DNA of 64,000 nucleotides from Actinophytocola oryzae (GTDB taxonomy: Bacteria; Actinomycetota; Actinomycetes; Mycobacteriales; Pseudonocardiaceae), in NCBI RefSeq assembly GCF_004364325.1, contig NZ_SOCP01000005.1, forward strand, positions 603,727-667,726, given 5' to 3'. The position numbers and the translations under genes were made by a program. Of this stretch, positions 20,209-28,403 are shown one piece after another. Numbering within the stretch: the stretch's first letter is position 1; the number at the start of each line of letters is the position of its first letter. The notes beneath the pieces are model-generated. The model made no database searches, had not been told where the DNA came from, and worked only from the letters and a program-made list of their open reading frames with translations.

Positions 20209-20255
20209 GCGCAGAAGCGGAATCCCAGGTCTGGCAACCATTTCCGCTCCTGCGC
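20209..20255. repeat. 14-bp inverted repeat before transfer genes
   Basis: Arms GCGCAGAAGCGGAA (20209-20222) and TTCCGCTCCTGCGC (20242-20255) pair with one G-T wobble around a 19-bp loop. It lies between the XRE gene and the small zinc-ribbon gene; no T-run follows, so it may be a regulatory or DNA-processing site, not a simple terminator. Confidence 0.5.
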
Positions 20256-20275
20256 TGTCCACCCGGAGGTAGACA

Positions 20276-20449
20276 GTGAACAGGGTAGACCGTTCTGTGG
20301 TCGTCCCGCCAGATGGGGCGACTCGACGAGATCGTTGCGGCAAGTGCAAGCGGTTCGCTCGGTTGTGGCCGGGTGAGGCTCTGTGTGACCGCTGCATCGG
20401 GATGCTGCCGTTGGCGTACGTGCCACGGCCAAAGCGTGGTGAGCGGTGA
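20276..20449 (+). CDS. 57-residue zinc-ribbon-like protein
   Basis: A short gene beginning GTG 20276 with a good ribosome site (GGAGG, 6 bp upstream) and ending in a TGA that overlaps the start of the transfer gene. It encodes VNRVDRSVVV... with two CxxC pairs, CGKC and CDRC, 17 residues apart, and a basic tail. This is a compact zinc ribbon, which often binds DNA or protein. Coupling to the FtsK-like gene suggests a transfer or regulatory accessory. Confidence 0.7.
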   Translation: MNRVDRSVVVPPDGATRRDRCGKCKRFARLWPGEALCDRCIGMLPLAYVPRPKRGER

Positions 20450-22035
20450 TGAACGCGCACACGCTCATGACGTTGCTGGTGGTCGGCGGCGGCCTGGTGG
20501 TCGCGGTGTCGGCGCTACGCAAGATCGGGCGCGGTCTGACGGCGCTGTTCGAGGCCCTGGCGACGTTGGCCACCGTAGTGATCGCACTGTGGTGGGCGGG
20601 CAAGGCCGTGTTCTTCATGATCAAGTCCGCGGTGACCCATCCGCGCACTACTGCCGGCGTGACCGTCACGGCACTGTGGCTGTGGTGGTGGGGCTGGCTG
20701 TCTCTCGTGATCGTCGCCTCGGCGGCCGGTGTGGGGCTGGTCGTGTGGCGGTGGCGTGGCCAGCTGTCCTACGAGCAATGGGTCGGTCGGTGGCTGCGGT
20801 CCTGGTGGCTGCGGTGGACGGTCTATGCCCGCCGGCTACCGGGCTGGCTGCGGGCGTGCGGGCTGACGGTGCAGGAGGCGGACCAGCGCGTTGTGTTGGT
20901 CGTGAACCCGCTGCGCCGGGGAAAGGTACGGCGGCGGGCTCGGGCCGGCGGGGATCAGGTGCCGCGTGTGCTGCGGGTGCGCTCGGGTGCGTCGTGGGAT
21001 GAGGTGCGTGTGCGCCTGGTCGCCGGCCAGAAGCCGGAGGACTTCGACGAGAAGGCGCGCGAGCTGGCCGTCGCACGCGGAGTGTGGCGGTGTCAGGTAC
21101 GGGAGCTGTCGCCTCGGGTGGTGTCCATCGACTTCCAGCGGCGCAACCTCCTGGCCGACACCGTGGCCTGCCGAGACCTCGACGGCCTGGTCGACGTTCC
21201 TGGCTCAGATGTGGATCTGACCACGGTGTGGAGCGGCCGAACCGACTACGGAACCGACTGGCACCAATCACTTGTCGGCTCACACACTCTGCTGGCCGGG
21301 GTCACTGGTGCGGGTAAGGGCGCGCAGATGTGGTGTCCGCTGGTGTCGATCGCGCCGGCTATCCGAGACGGTCTGGTGCGGGTGTCGGGGATCGATCCGA
21401 AGGGGATGGAACTGGCCTACGGGCGCGGGATCTTCCACCGCTACGCCGTGAACGGTAAGGACGCGCTCGCACTGCTCGATGACGTGATCACAGAGATGGA
21501 GAAGAGGAAGACGGAGTTCGCTGGCCGGTTGCGGTCGGTGCCGATCTCCCGGGAGTTCCCGTTGGAGATCGTGGAGTTCGACGAGATCGGAGCGTTGATC
21601 CGCTACATCGGTGACCGCAAGCTACGGGAAGCGATCACCGACCGCGTCGCACTGCTGACGACGCAGGGGCGGGCGTTGGCGTGCACGGTGCGCGGCTACG
21701 TCCAGGAGCCCACGAAGGACACCGTCCCGGTGCGGGAGCTGTTCCCGCGTCGGATCTGTCTGCGGGTCGCCACGAAGTCACACGTGGGGATGGTGCTCGG
21801 CGACCAGGCATACGACCGGGGCGCGTGGGCCAATCGCATCAGCGAGTCAGAGCCCGGCGTGGGCTACCTGTTCGGCGAAGGCATCCGCGAACCCCTGCGT
21901 GTGCGGGGCGGATGGGTGCCCGACGAGACGATCAAGCAACTCGAAACCTTTGTCACAGGCGGGGTTCGCACCGGGCCGGGAACGGTCCATCTACTTCGGA
22001 CCCCTCGGCGCGATCCGTCGAGCGGCGCCGCCTGA
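20446..22035 (+). CDS. FtsK/SpoIIIE-type DNA transfer protein (TraSA-like)
   Basis: About 529 residues. The N-terminus has three to four membrane helices (LMTLLVVGGGLVVAVSAL, a segment near 40-60, and WLWWWGWLSLVIVASAAGVG). The motor follows: Walker A GVTGAGKGAQMW, with Gly in the usual Ser/Thr position after Lys, and Walker B LEIVEFDEIGAL. In AICEs this single hexameric pump moves double-stranded DNA between mycelia. The start overlaps the zinc-ribbon stop (GTG 20446, ATG 20449). Confidence 0.9.
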   Translation: MMNAHTLMTLLVVGGGLVVAVSALRKIGRGLTALFEALATLATVVIALWWAGKAVFFMIKSAVTHPRTTAGVTVTALWLWWWGWLSLVIVASAAGVGLVVWRWRGQLSYEQWVGRWLRSWWLRWTVYARRLPGWLRACGLTVQEADQRVVLVVNPLRRGKVRRRARAGGDQVPRVLRVRSGASWDEVRVRLVAGQKPEDFDEKARELAVARGVWRCQVRELSPRVVSIDFQRRNLLADTVACRDLDGLVDVPGSDVDLTTVWSGRTDYGTDWHQSLVGSHTLLAGVTGAGKGAQMWCPLVSIAPAIRDGLVRVSGIDPKGMELAYGRGIFHRYAVNGKDALALLDDVITEMEKRKTEFAGRLRSVPISREFPLEIVEFDEIGALIRYIGDRKLREAITDRVALLTTQGRALACTVRGYVQEPTKDTVPVRELFPRRICLRVATKSHVGMVLGDQAYDRGAWANRISESEPGVGYLFGEGIREPLRVRGGWVPDETIKQLETFVTGGVRTGPGTVHLLRTPRRDPSSGAA

Positions 22036-22066
22036 CATTCCCTCTCTCGAAAGGTCTTCCTCTGCC

Positions 22067-22513
22067 ATGTCCAAAACCATGCCTTCGAACATCCTGACCA
22101 CTACCTCAGCCGCGGGGTCGCTGCTGACCGCGTTCCGTGCCCATGTTCGCCGTCGAGTGCTGCCAGCGCCGGTCTCGCTCGGCTTTGATGCCGGATCTCG
22201 TGAGATCGCCATTCAGCCGGAAGGACAGACCAACCTGGTCACTCAGCTCGGGAACGTGCTGCTGTGGGCGTACACGCTCTCTGACGTCACCGCCAAGTGG
22301 TGGCGCACCGATGGCGACCGCCTGCACATCTCGATTCGCGGCCGCACCACCACAGGTGCGCGTGTCCGTGTCTACGGCGGCGGCCACTTCTCCGAATGCC
22401 TCGGCCTGGTCTCACTCGCGCCCGACGAGACCGACGGCGTGTCGATCGACGAGCTGTACCTGTTCCACACCGCCCTCCGTGAGCACCGCCAGCACGAGCG
22501 GGAGGTGGCCTGA
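22067..22513 (+). CDS. Conserved element protein between TraSA and Rep
   Basis: 148 residues from ATG 22067. No catalytic motif is recognised; it has a beta-rich middle (WWRTDGDRLHISIRGRTTTGARVRVYGGGHF) and an acidic helical end. Its position between the translocase and replication gene, and 1-bp overlap with the latter (TGATG), mark it as part of the core operon. Confidence 0.65.
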   Translation: MSKTMPSNILTTTSAAGSLLTAFRAHVRRRVLPAPVSLGFDAGSREIAIQPEGQTNLVTQLGNVLLWAYTLSDVTAKWWRTDGDRLHISIRGRTTTGARVRVYGGGHFSECLGLVSLAPDETDGVSIDELYLFHTALREHRQHEREVA

Positions 22514-24117
22514 TGGATACCGGCACCCGCGCGGAGCGGATGAAACAACCCCTCGCCTCGGACGTCATCGCCGCGACCGCAGAGCAACACGGCGTGTGCG
22601 TACGGCCGTTCACGATGGAGGTCGGTGACCTCGACACCGGGGAACTGCGCTACGTCGCCGTGCCCTGCGGCTCAACGATCGAGTCGCAATGTGGACCGTG
22701 CGCGCGGAAGGCCCGTGCGCTGCGGATGGTCCAGTGTCGCGAGGGGTGGCACCTGACCGACGAACCGGACTTCACCCCGGACGAACCGACGACCGACCAC
22801 ACGGCGTTGCTCGAGCTACGCGCTGACCTGGTGGTTGCCTACCAGCAAGCCGCGGGAACCGGAGCGGCTGACGCAGACGAGCTGCGCGACGAGATCCGCT
22901 CGGTGGACGAGGAACTTCGGCAACTCGGCATGCGCGGCCGGCTACCCAGCCCGGACGGTCCGGGAAAACGGCCACCGAAGCGGTCGACGAAACGTCGGCA
23001 AGACACACCTGAGCTGCCTCGGCGGCGTGTGGAGAAGCGGACCGTGGGCCGGGAGTACGCCGGGCGGTTCCGGCCGTCCATGTTCGTCACCCTGACCTGC
23101 GACACCTACGGGCGAATTCGCGATGACGGGACACCGGTCGACCCGGCGTCGTACGACTACCGGCGGGCCGCTCGGGACGCGGTCCACTTCGCGGCCCTGG
23201 TCGATCGGTGGTGGCAGAACCTCCGCCGCGTCGTTGGCTGGGACGTCCAGTACTTCGCCACCGTCGAGCCGCAGCGTCGTTGTGCTCCGCATCTGCACGC
23301 CGCCGTCCGGGGCTCGGTGTCGCATGAGGTGCTGCGGCAGGTCGCGGCGGCCACCTATCACCAAGTGTGGTGGCCGGAGCACGACGAGCTGGTCTACGAC
23401 GGCGACCAGCTGCCGGTGTGGGACGGCCAACGGTTCGTCGACCCTGCCACCCGTGGCCCGCTCACGACCTGGGCCGATGCGATCGATGAGTTGGACGAGC
23501 CGGCTCACGTCGTCTCGTTCGGGCGGCAGGTGCACTCCAAAGGCATCCTCGGCGGCTCCGAGGAAGCCGGCCGACACATCGGCTACCTGACGAAGTACCT
23601 CACCAAGGCCACGGGTGAGGTGATCGAGGCCGCCAGTGATCGCCAGCGGGCTCACCACGACCGGTTGCATGACGAGCTGCGAGTGACACCGTGTTCACCG
23701 CGCTGTGCGGTCTGGCTGCTGTACGGAATAGAGCCCATGGGCGCCGGCGGCAAGACCCACCCTGGCCACTGCAAGGGACGTGCCCACCGCCGAACCACCC
23801 TCGGCCTACCCGGCCGGCGAGTGCTCGTGTCCCGGAAGTGGTCCGGCAAGACCCTTGCCGACCACCGCGCCGACCGGAAGGCATTCGTCCTGGAGTCCCT
23901 GGCGGCTGTCGGGATCACCAAGTCAGAACCGGACCGGTCACGGCTGGTCTGGCACAAGGTCCAGCCCGGCGATCCAAACCAGCCACCACGCGACCACCTG
24001 CTCATGCACGCCATCGCCGAACGTATCCGGTGGAGAGCCGAGTACGACCGCGCCCTACTCCCGGCCAACGAACCATCGCCAGATCTTTCGGCAGATCGGT
24101 GGGTGGATGCCGCATGA
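22513..24117 (+). CDS. RepSA-type rolling-circle replication initiator
   Basis: 534 residues. The N-terminus has a Cys-rich zinc-like part (CGSTIESQCGPCARK). The HUH metal motif is APHLHAAVRG (residues about 257-264), and the candidate nicking Tyr lies in GYLTKYLTK. This matches initiators of pSAM2-like elements, which nick a double-strand origin after excision. It overlaps Xis by ATGA. Confidence 0.9.
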   Translation: MDTGTRAERMKQPLASDVIAATAEQHGVCVRPFTMEVGDLDTGELRYVAVPCGSTIESQCGPCARKARALRMVQCREGWHLTDEPDFTPDEPTTDHTALLELRADLVVAYQQAAGTGAADADELRDEIRSVDEELRQLGMRGRLPSPDGPGKRPPKRSTKRRQDTPELPRRRVEKRTVGREYAGRFRPSMFVTLTCDTYGRIRDDGTPVDPASYDYRRAARDAVHFAALVDRWWQNLRRVVGWDVQYFATVEPQRRCAPHLHAAVRGSVSHEVLRQVAAATYHQVWWPEHDELVYDGDQLPVWDGQRFVDPATRGPLTTWADAIDELDEPAHVVSFGRQVHSKGILGGSEEAGRHIGYLTKYLTKATGEVIEAASDRQRAHHDRLHDELRVTPCSPRCAVWLLYGIEPMGAGGKTHPGHCKGRAHRRTTLGLPGRRVLVSRKWSGKTLADHRADRKAFVLESLAAVGITKSEPDRSRLVWHKVQPGDPNQPPRDHLLMHAIAERIRWRAEYDRALLPANEPSPDLSADRWVDAA

Positions 24118-24296
24118 GTGAGTTCGAACGCCTGTGGGGCGTTGAGGAGCTGTCCGAATATCTCGGCATCCCCGTCCAAACAATTCGGGGCTGGCGGACC
24201 AAGAACTACGGTCCGCCAGCGCGCAAGATCGGAAAACATCTTCGCTATGACCCCGCGAAGGTACGGGAATGGCTTGATCAAGACATAGCCGCCTGA
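24114..24296 (+). CDS. xis: Excisionase, MerR-like HTH
   Basis: 60 residues. A winged-helix/MerR-type DNA-binding domain fills the protein: LWGVEELSEYLGIPVQTIRGWR, then GPPARKIGKHLRYDP and VREWLDQ. Such proteins bend the attachment site so that the integrase can excise the element. ATG 24114 overlaps the Rep stop (ATGA) and the integrase follows 36 bp later. Confidence 0.9.
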   Translation: MSEFERLWGVEELSEYLGIPVQTIRGWRTKNYGPPARKIGKHLRYDPAKVREWLDQDIAA

Positions 24297-24332
24297 GCTT
24301 TCTGCAATTCGAGACTGAGGAGAGGTCTGCCC

Positions 24333-25589
24333 ATGGCACACATCCAAGACCGCTGGTACAAGCAGGTTCCCGATCCGGTGAACCCGAAGAAGACCAAGCG
24401 GATTCAGACGAGTCAGCACGGCAAGGGCCTGCGCTACAAGGTGCGTTGGCTCGCCCCAGACGGCGAGGAACGTTCGAAGTCGTTCCCAGATGGTCAGCTC
24501 AAGGCAGCACGGGCCTGGAAGGCACAGCAGGAAGTTGATCTGGCACGTGGCATGTACGTCGACCCGAAGGCCGGCAAGATCACCGTAGCCACGTTCGCGA
24601 AGAGCTGGCTCGCCGACCTCGATGTCGACGAACTGTCGTTGCAAAACATGGAGATGCGGTTTCGAAAACGCGTGATCCCCTACATGGGCAAGACGGAACT
24701 CGCTGCGGTCAAACCTTCAGTAATTCGAAACTGGGACCGGATGCTCCGAGAAGACAGCCTGTCCGACCGATACCGGCACACGCTTTTCGGCAACGTGTCG
24801 GCGATGTTCACGGCCGCAATGGAAGACGGGCTCATCGTCAAGCACCCGTGCCGCGGGAAGTCCGTCAAGAAACCCAAGGCGACACAGAAGAAGATCATTC
24901 CATGGGCGGAGGAGCGGGTGTGGACCGTCCAGCAGCAGCTCAAGGACCGGTTCCACGTGATCGTCGACCTGGCTGCCGGGATCGGGCTGCGCCAGGGTGA
25001 GTGCTTCGGCCTGGCCGTGGAGGACGTGGACTTCCTGCGGGGCGTCGTGCATGTCCGGCGACAGGTCAAGACAGTCCGATACAAGCATGTATTCGCGCTG
25101 CCCAAGTACGACAAGACGCGTGACGTACCGCTGTCCGAACCGGTCAAGCTGGCGCTCGCTGAGCACATCCGGAGGTACCCGCCGAAGGAGATCACACTTC
25201 CCTGGGACAAGCCGGACGGGAAGCCGACCACGGCCCGACTCATCGTCACCTCGGCGCGTGGCCTGGTCGTGGCGGCGAACGACTTCAATCGGAACTACTG
25301 GAAGGTCGCGCTCAAGGCGACCGGGGTGCCGTACGGCCGGTACGAGAACGGCATGCATGAGCTACGTCACTTCTTCGCCTCGGTGCTGCTCGACCAGGGC
25401 GAGTCGATCAAGGCCGTGGCCGAGTGGCTGGGACACGCCGACCCGTCGTTTACTCTCAAGATCTACACGCACCTCATGCCGAGCAGCTCCGACCGGACCA
25501 AGAACGTGATCGGCGACCTCTACAGCCGGCGCCCTGACACCGCCTCGGATAGCCCGGACACAACACAGGCTGCTCAGAAAGCAGAGTGA
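24333..25589 (+). CDS. int: Tyrosine-recombinase integrase
   Basis: 418 residues with an AP2-like N-terminal arm-binding region, a SAM-like core-binding domain (residues 85-170) and the catalytic domain. Catalytic residues visible are Arg in GIGLRQGE (about 220), HELRH (about 347), the His in WLGHADP and the Tyr in IYTHLM (about 378). RBS GAGGAG precedes ATG. It should recombine the 41-bp sodN 3'-end sequence. Its place next to xis and near the right end is standard for AICEs. Confidence 0.95.
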   Translation: MAHIQDRWYKQVPDPVNPKKTKRIQTSQHGKGLRYKVRWLAPDGEERSKSFPDGQLKAARAWKAQQEVDLARGMYVDPKAGKITVATFAKSWLADLDVDELSLQNMEMRFRKRVIPYMGKTELAAVKPSVIRNWDRMLREDSLSDRYRHTLFGNVSAMFTAAMEDGLIVKHPCRGKSVKKPKATQKKIIPWAEERVWTVQQQLKDRFHVIVDLAAGIGLRQGECFGLAVEDVDFLRGVVHVRRQVKTVRYKHVFALPKYDKTRDVPLSEPVKLALAEHIRRYPPKEITLPWDKPDGKPTTARLIVTSARGLVVAANDFNRNYWKVALKATGVPYGRYENGMHELRHFFASVLLDQGESIKAVAEWLGHADPSFTLKIYTHLMPSSSDRTKNVIGDLYSRRPDTASDSPDTTQAAQKAE

Positions 25590-25850
25590 CCGCTGGTCAG
25601 GGCCGGTTCTGGCTCCTCGAGACCCAGGATCGGCCCATCGACCTTTGCTCAGTCGGACCGCGCGGTCGTCTGCGAGCAAGCCCTTCGACACACGCTGGCA
25701 GGCAAATATGCAGTTACCTGCAGGCGGTCGTGCGGTAGCCCTCTGAGCAGTCGTCGAGGTGGACACGTTCCGAGCCATCCCAAAGATCTGCCCGCCTGAC
25801 GAGGGCATCGACTACGTTGGCAGCACACGCAAGCTTTCGGAGGTCCAGAG

Positions 25851-27008
25851 ATGACTCAGCCAGAGGACGAATTTGACGACTGGCACACGGACAGTCGCGA
25901 CGTTGAGGAGCCAGAAGCGGTTCTTGACGAAGAAGACGCCCCTAGCTCTGTCAGTTTCTGGGAACAGAAGCAACGGTCCCTGCTCACGAGTGCCGTGGAC
26001 TACAATCTCAGCTCCATTTCGAGCCTAATTAAAGCAAAGCAAATTGATCTTTCGCCTAAGTATCAGCGACGAAACCGCTGGGACGTGAAGCGGAAGTCGG
26101 CGCTAATCGAATCGTTCCTTATGAATGTTCCTGTGCCACCTATATTTCTCAATGAAGATGAATACGGGAAATATTCGGTAATCGACGGCAAGCAGCGCCT
26201 TACCGCCATTCACGAGTTTCTCCTAGGGCGATACGCATTGACTGGCTTGGATGTATTCGGCGAGTTGAACCATAAAACGTTCGATGACTTGCCCTCTACC
26301 CTTCAGACAGTGCTCGAGACTCGAGCTAACATCCGCGCACTCATCATCCTTCGACAATCCGACTCAGACATCAAGTTTGAAGTGTTTAACCGTCTGAACA
26401 CCGGCGGCATGCGACTTAATCCACAGGAGATTCGCAATAGTGCCTGGCCAGGCGATCTCAACAACATGATTCTACAGGAATCCACGACGTCTGAATTTCA
26501 CTCAGCCCTCGGAATAATTGATCGCAACAACTCGGCCATTTATCAAGAGATGCGCGATGCAGAGTTCGTCCTACGATATCTGACTTTTCATGATGTTTGG
26601 AGTACGTTCAGCGGCGGAATGGGGCGTCGAATGGACCAGTATATGGAGAGCAACCATTCGATGCACAAAGACGAGGTAGATGAGCTGCGGGAAAAATTCC
26701 GTAGCGCCGTTCGAAAAGCAACTGCCGCATTCGGCGAGTTCGCATTCCGCCGATGGCAGCCAGATAAGCGGTCCTGGCGGCAACAGGTTCTGGCCGCGGC
26801 TTTCGATGCTGAAATCTTCAGCGCTGACGCATACGAGGAAGACGCACTACGCGCACACCAAGCGATCTTGATAGAACGCCTCAAGGCCCTCTTCGAAGAA
26901 GCTAAGTTTCGCAAAGCAGTCGACGCTGGAACCAACACACCCTCGTTCTTTCGTGAAAGGATTTCTACGATTCACGATATGATCGGAGAGGTTCTAAAGG
27001 AGAAGTGA
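25851..27008 (+). CDS. DUF262 (GmrSD-N/ParB-like) protein, cargo gene 3
   Basis: 385 residues. After an acidic N-terminal 45 residues comes a DUF262 domain: LSPKYQRRNRWDVKRKSALIESFLMNVPVPPIFLNE, then YSVIDGKQRLTAIHEF with the DGKQR motif (DGQQR in most members), and FEVFNRLNTGGMRLNPQEIRNS. This fold is related to ParB/sulfiredoxin nucleotide-binding domains and occurs in type IV restriction (GmrSD) and phosphorothioation-sensing defence (SspE). RBS GGAGG is upstream. It overlaps the HEPN gene by GTGA and is more AT-rich than the element core. Confidence 0.85.
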   Translation: MTQPEDEFDDWHTDSRDVEEPEAVLDEEDAPSSVSFWEQKQRSLLTSAVDYNLSSISSLIKAKQIDLSPKYQRRNRWDVKRKSALIESFLMNVPVPPIFLNEDEYGKYSVIDGKQRLTAIHEFLLGRYALTGLDVFGELNHKTFDDLPSTLQTVLETRANIRALIILRQSDSDIKFEVFNRLNTGGMRLNPQEIRNSAWPGDLNNMILQESTTSEFHSALGIIDRNNSAIYQEMRDAEFVLRYLTFHDVWSTFSGGMGRRMDQYMESNHSMHKDEVDELREKFRSAVRKATAAFGEFAFRRWQPDKRSWRQQVLAAAFDAEIFSADAYEEDALRAHQAILIERLKALFEEAKFRKAVDAGTNTPSFFRERISTIHDMIGEVLKEK

Positions 27009-27754
27009 CAGCGATTGATGACTTCAAGAGTTCACTGGACGCGGTCCACGCCCTGATTGCACTCGAGGACAAGCTACAGGACCCGCCAGCCCCGGAGCAG
27101 CGCGCAGCCTCTGATGGCCTTCGCGGCTCTGTTGTCGTACTGACACTCGCCTGCTTTGAAGGTTTTCTCCAAACGTTGTTCGAGGAACAGCTCGATCGAA
27201 TCGTGCAAGCTAAGATACCGCTCGCCAATTACAATGATTCTCTTCGCGTTTCCGCTGTATTCAACTCGCTTGAATACGCGCACAAGGGCGATGTGGGAAA
27301 CCAACAGAAGCGTCCAGAACGCATCCCCACATCTATCATGATCGCCAGAACGGTAGGTGCGGGAGGATTCTCACCACGAGCACTTTCTTCCACGAAGAGC
27401 AACCCAAATTCCGAAACAGTATCAAATATGTTCTCTGCAGTTGGCAGAAAGAGTGCATGGAATGCTTTGCAGGCTAGTTTCGTAAAGAGATGGCACGAGC
27501 CGGTTATTCAGACATTCTGCAAAGATAAGTTAGATGAGCTAGTTAGGTCTCGCAATCAAGTCGCCCACACTGCGGTTTCCAACCATATTGTTCGGTCGTA
27601 TCTAACAGAGACTGCAGCATTTATTGACGCCCTAGGAGAAGCCGCCCTTGAGACGCTCGACTCTCATATCGAGTCGTGTATCTCCATGGCGCAGACACTG
27701 CAGCAGGCAGGATCTGCCGCTGAGGACGATTGGGCAAGTGATCCCGAGGGCTGA
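27005..27754 (+). CDS. HEPN ribonuclease-like protein, cargo gene 4
   Basis: 249 residues, all helical. The family signature R-x4-H is present as Arg183 to His188 in RSRNQVAHTAV, the active site of HEPN RNases that act in toxin and abortive-infection systems. The N-terminal part (VVLTLACFEGFLQTLFEE) resembles MAE_28990/RiboL-PSP-type HEPN proteins, which are known beside DUF262 genes. GTG 27005 overlaps the DUF262 stop. The pair probably forms a sensor-effector unit; this is inference. Confidence 0.75.
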   Translation: MTAIDDFKSSLDAVHALIALEDKLQDPPAPEQRAASDGLRGSVVVLTLACFEGFLQTLFEEQLDRIVQAKIPLANYNDSLRVSAVFNSLEYAHKGDVGNQQKRPERIPTSIMIARTVGAGGFSPRALSSTKSNPNSETVSNMFSAVGRKSAWNALQASFVKRWHEPVIQTFCKDKLDELVRSRNQVAHTAVSNHIVRSYLTETAAFIDALGEAALETLDSHIESCISMAQTLQQAGSAAEDDWASDPEG

Positions 27755-27946
27755 GTCTCCAGGAGACGGCAGGCGCCAGCTTAAGGCAGTTGCTCTACCC
27801 GACCTGTGCGAGCGGCGCCGGGTGGTACCGGACGAAGAGCCCAGACACCGTCGGATGAGATCGGCAAAGGCCCCTCTGAGGCGACCCAGACGCGGCCCAG
27901 AACGACCCGCCCAAGGCATAACCCCAGTTCAGGCCCCTGAGTGGTT

Positions 27947-27987
27947 GAGATCGACAAGATCTTCTGGGAGACCAAGCAGGGCTGAGG
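27947..27987 (+). repeat. Right attachment site, 41-bp direct repeat
   Basis: Identical to 14284-14324, encoding the displaced last 12 codons and stop of sodN. The upstream sequence is not sodN, so this copy is a relic of the original gene end. Confidence 0.93.
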
Positions 27988-27998
27988 TCGCACCACTG

Positions 27999-28044
27999 AA
28001 CGACGCTGACCAGCGGAAACTCTTCCGTAGGTTGGCGTCGTTTT
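27999..28044 (+). terminator. Original sodN terminator, displaced by the element
   Basis: Stem arms 27999-28011 (AACGACGCTGACC) and 28030-28042 (GGTTGGCGTCGTT) with an inner CGGAA/TTCCG stem, followed by TTTT. It follows the right repeat exactly as the related hairpin follows sodN on the left. Confidence 0.8.
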
Positions 28045-28069
28045 CATTGGGGTGCGACCGGTAGCCACT

Positions 28070-28083
28070 GGTACCATGGTACC
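28070..28083. promoter_or_regulatory. 14-bp perfect palindrome before antitoxin-like gene
   Basis: GGTACCATGGTACC is a perfect palindrome 40 bp before the start of the ribbon-helix-helix gene. It is a likely operator for autoregulation by that protein. Confidence 0.5.
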
Positions 28084-28123
28084 TGCTCGACCTGCTCACA
28101 TCGTCCAGGGAAGGGTTTCGGTC

Positions 28124-28384
28124 ATGCCTGCCGCCACCGCGCCCATCAAGGTAGACGCCGCGACTGATGCTCTCGTGTCTCACGCGGCTCATTTCATGTC
28201 GCGTTCGAAGAAGGACATCGTCGACGCGGCCGTACGTGAGTACATCGACGCACATCGTGACGAAATCAACGCCGGCATCAAGGCCGCACTTGGTCAACTC
28301 AACGGCTCCGACGTCACTGCCGTCTCATTGATGACCGGACTGAGCGCTGACGAACTCCAAGAACTAGGCGGCGTCCCGAAGTAG
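28124..28384 (+). CDS. Ribbon-helix-helix antitoxin-like protein
   Basis: 86 residues. The N-terminal strand-helix-helix (APIKVDAATDALVSHAAHFMSRSKKDIVDAAVREYIDAHRD) is a typical RHH/CopG DNA-binding domain. The C-terminal half (LSADELQELGGVPK) may bind a partner. The RBS is not strong. A palindrome upstream and an unrecognised gene 19 bp downstream fit a toxin-antitoxin arrangement, but no toxin family is identified. Confidence 0.72.
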   Translation: MPAATAPIKVDAATDALVSHAAHFMSRSKKDIVDAAVREYIDAHRDEINAGIKAALGQLNGSDVTAVSLMTGLSADELQELGGVPK

Positions 28385-28403
28385 CATTATGCGTGTCCGC
28401 TGA

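Larger units (their letters stand above)
14284..27987. mobile_element. Actinomycete integrative and conjugative element (AICE) inserted in sodN
   Basis: The limits are the 41-bp perfect direct repeats at 14284-14324 and 27947-27987. Inside are the hallmark AICE modules in the usual order: regulators, small conserved genes, FtsK/TraSA-like translocase, RepSA-type HUH initiator, excisionase, tyrosine integrase, with the integrase near the right end. Most core genes overlap by 1-4 bp. The attachment site is the 3' end of a protein gene, not the tRNA gene used by most AICEs. Cargo gene pairs lie between each attachment site and the core and are more AT-rich than the host. All modules look intact, so the element may still excise. 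Confidence 0.93.

Noticed and set aside
27947..27987. Second sodN gene
   Set aside because: Only the last 12 codons are present; upstream sequence is element DNA. It is an attachment-site repeat.
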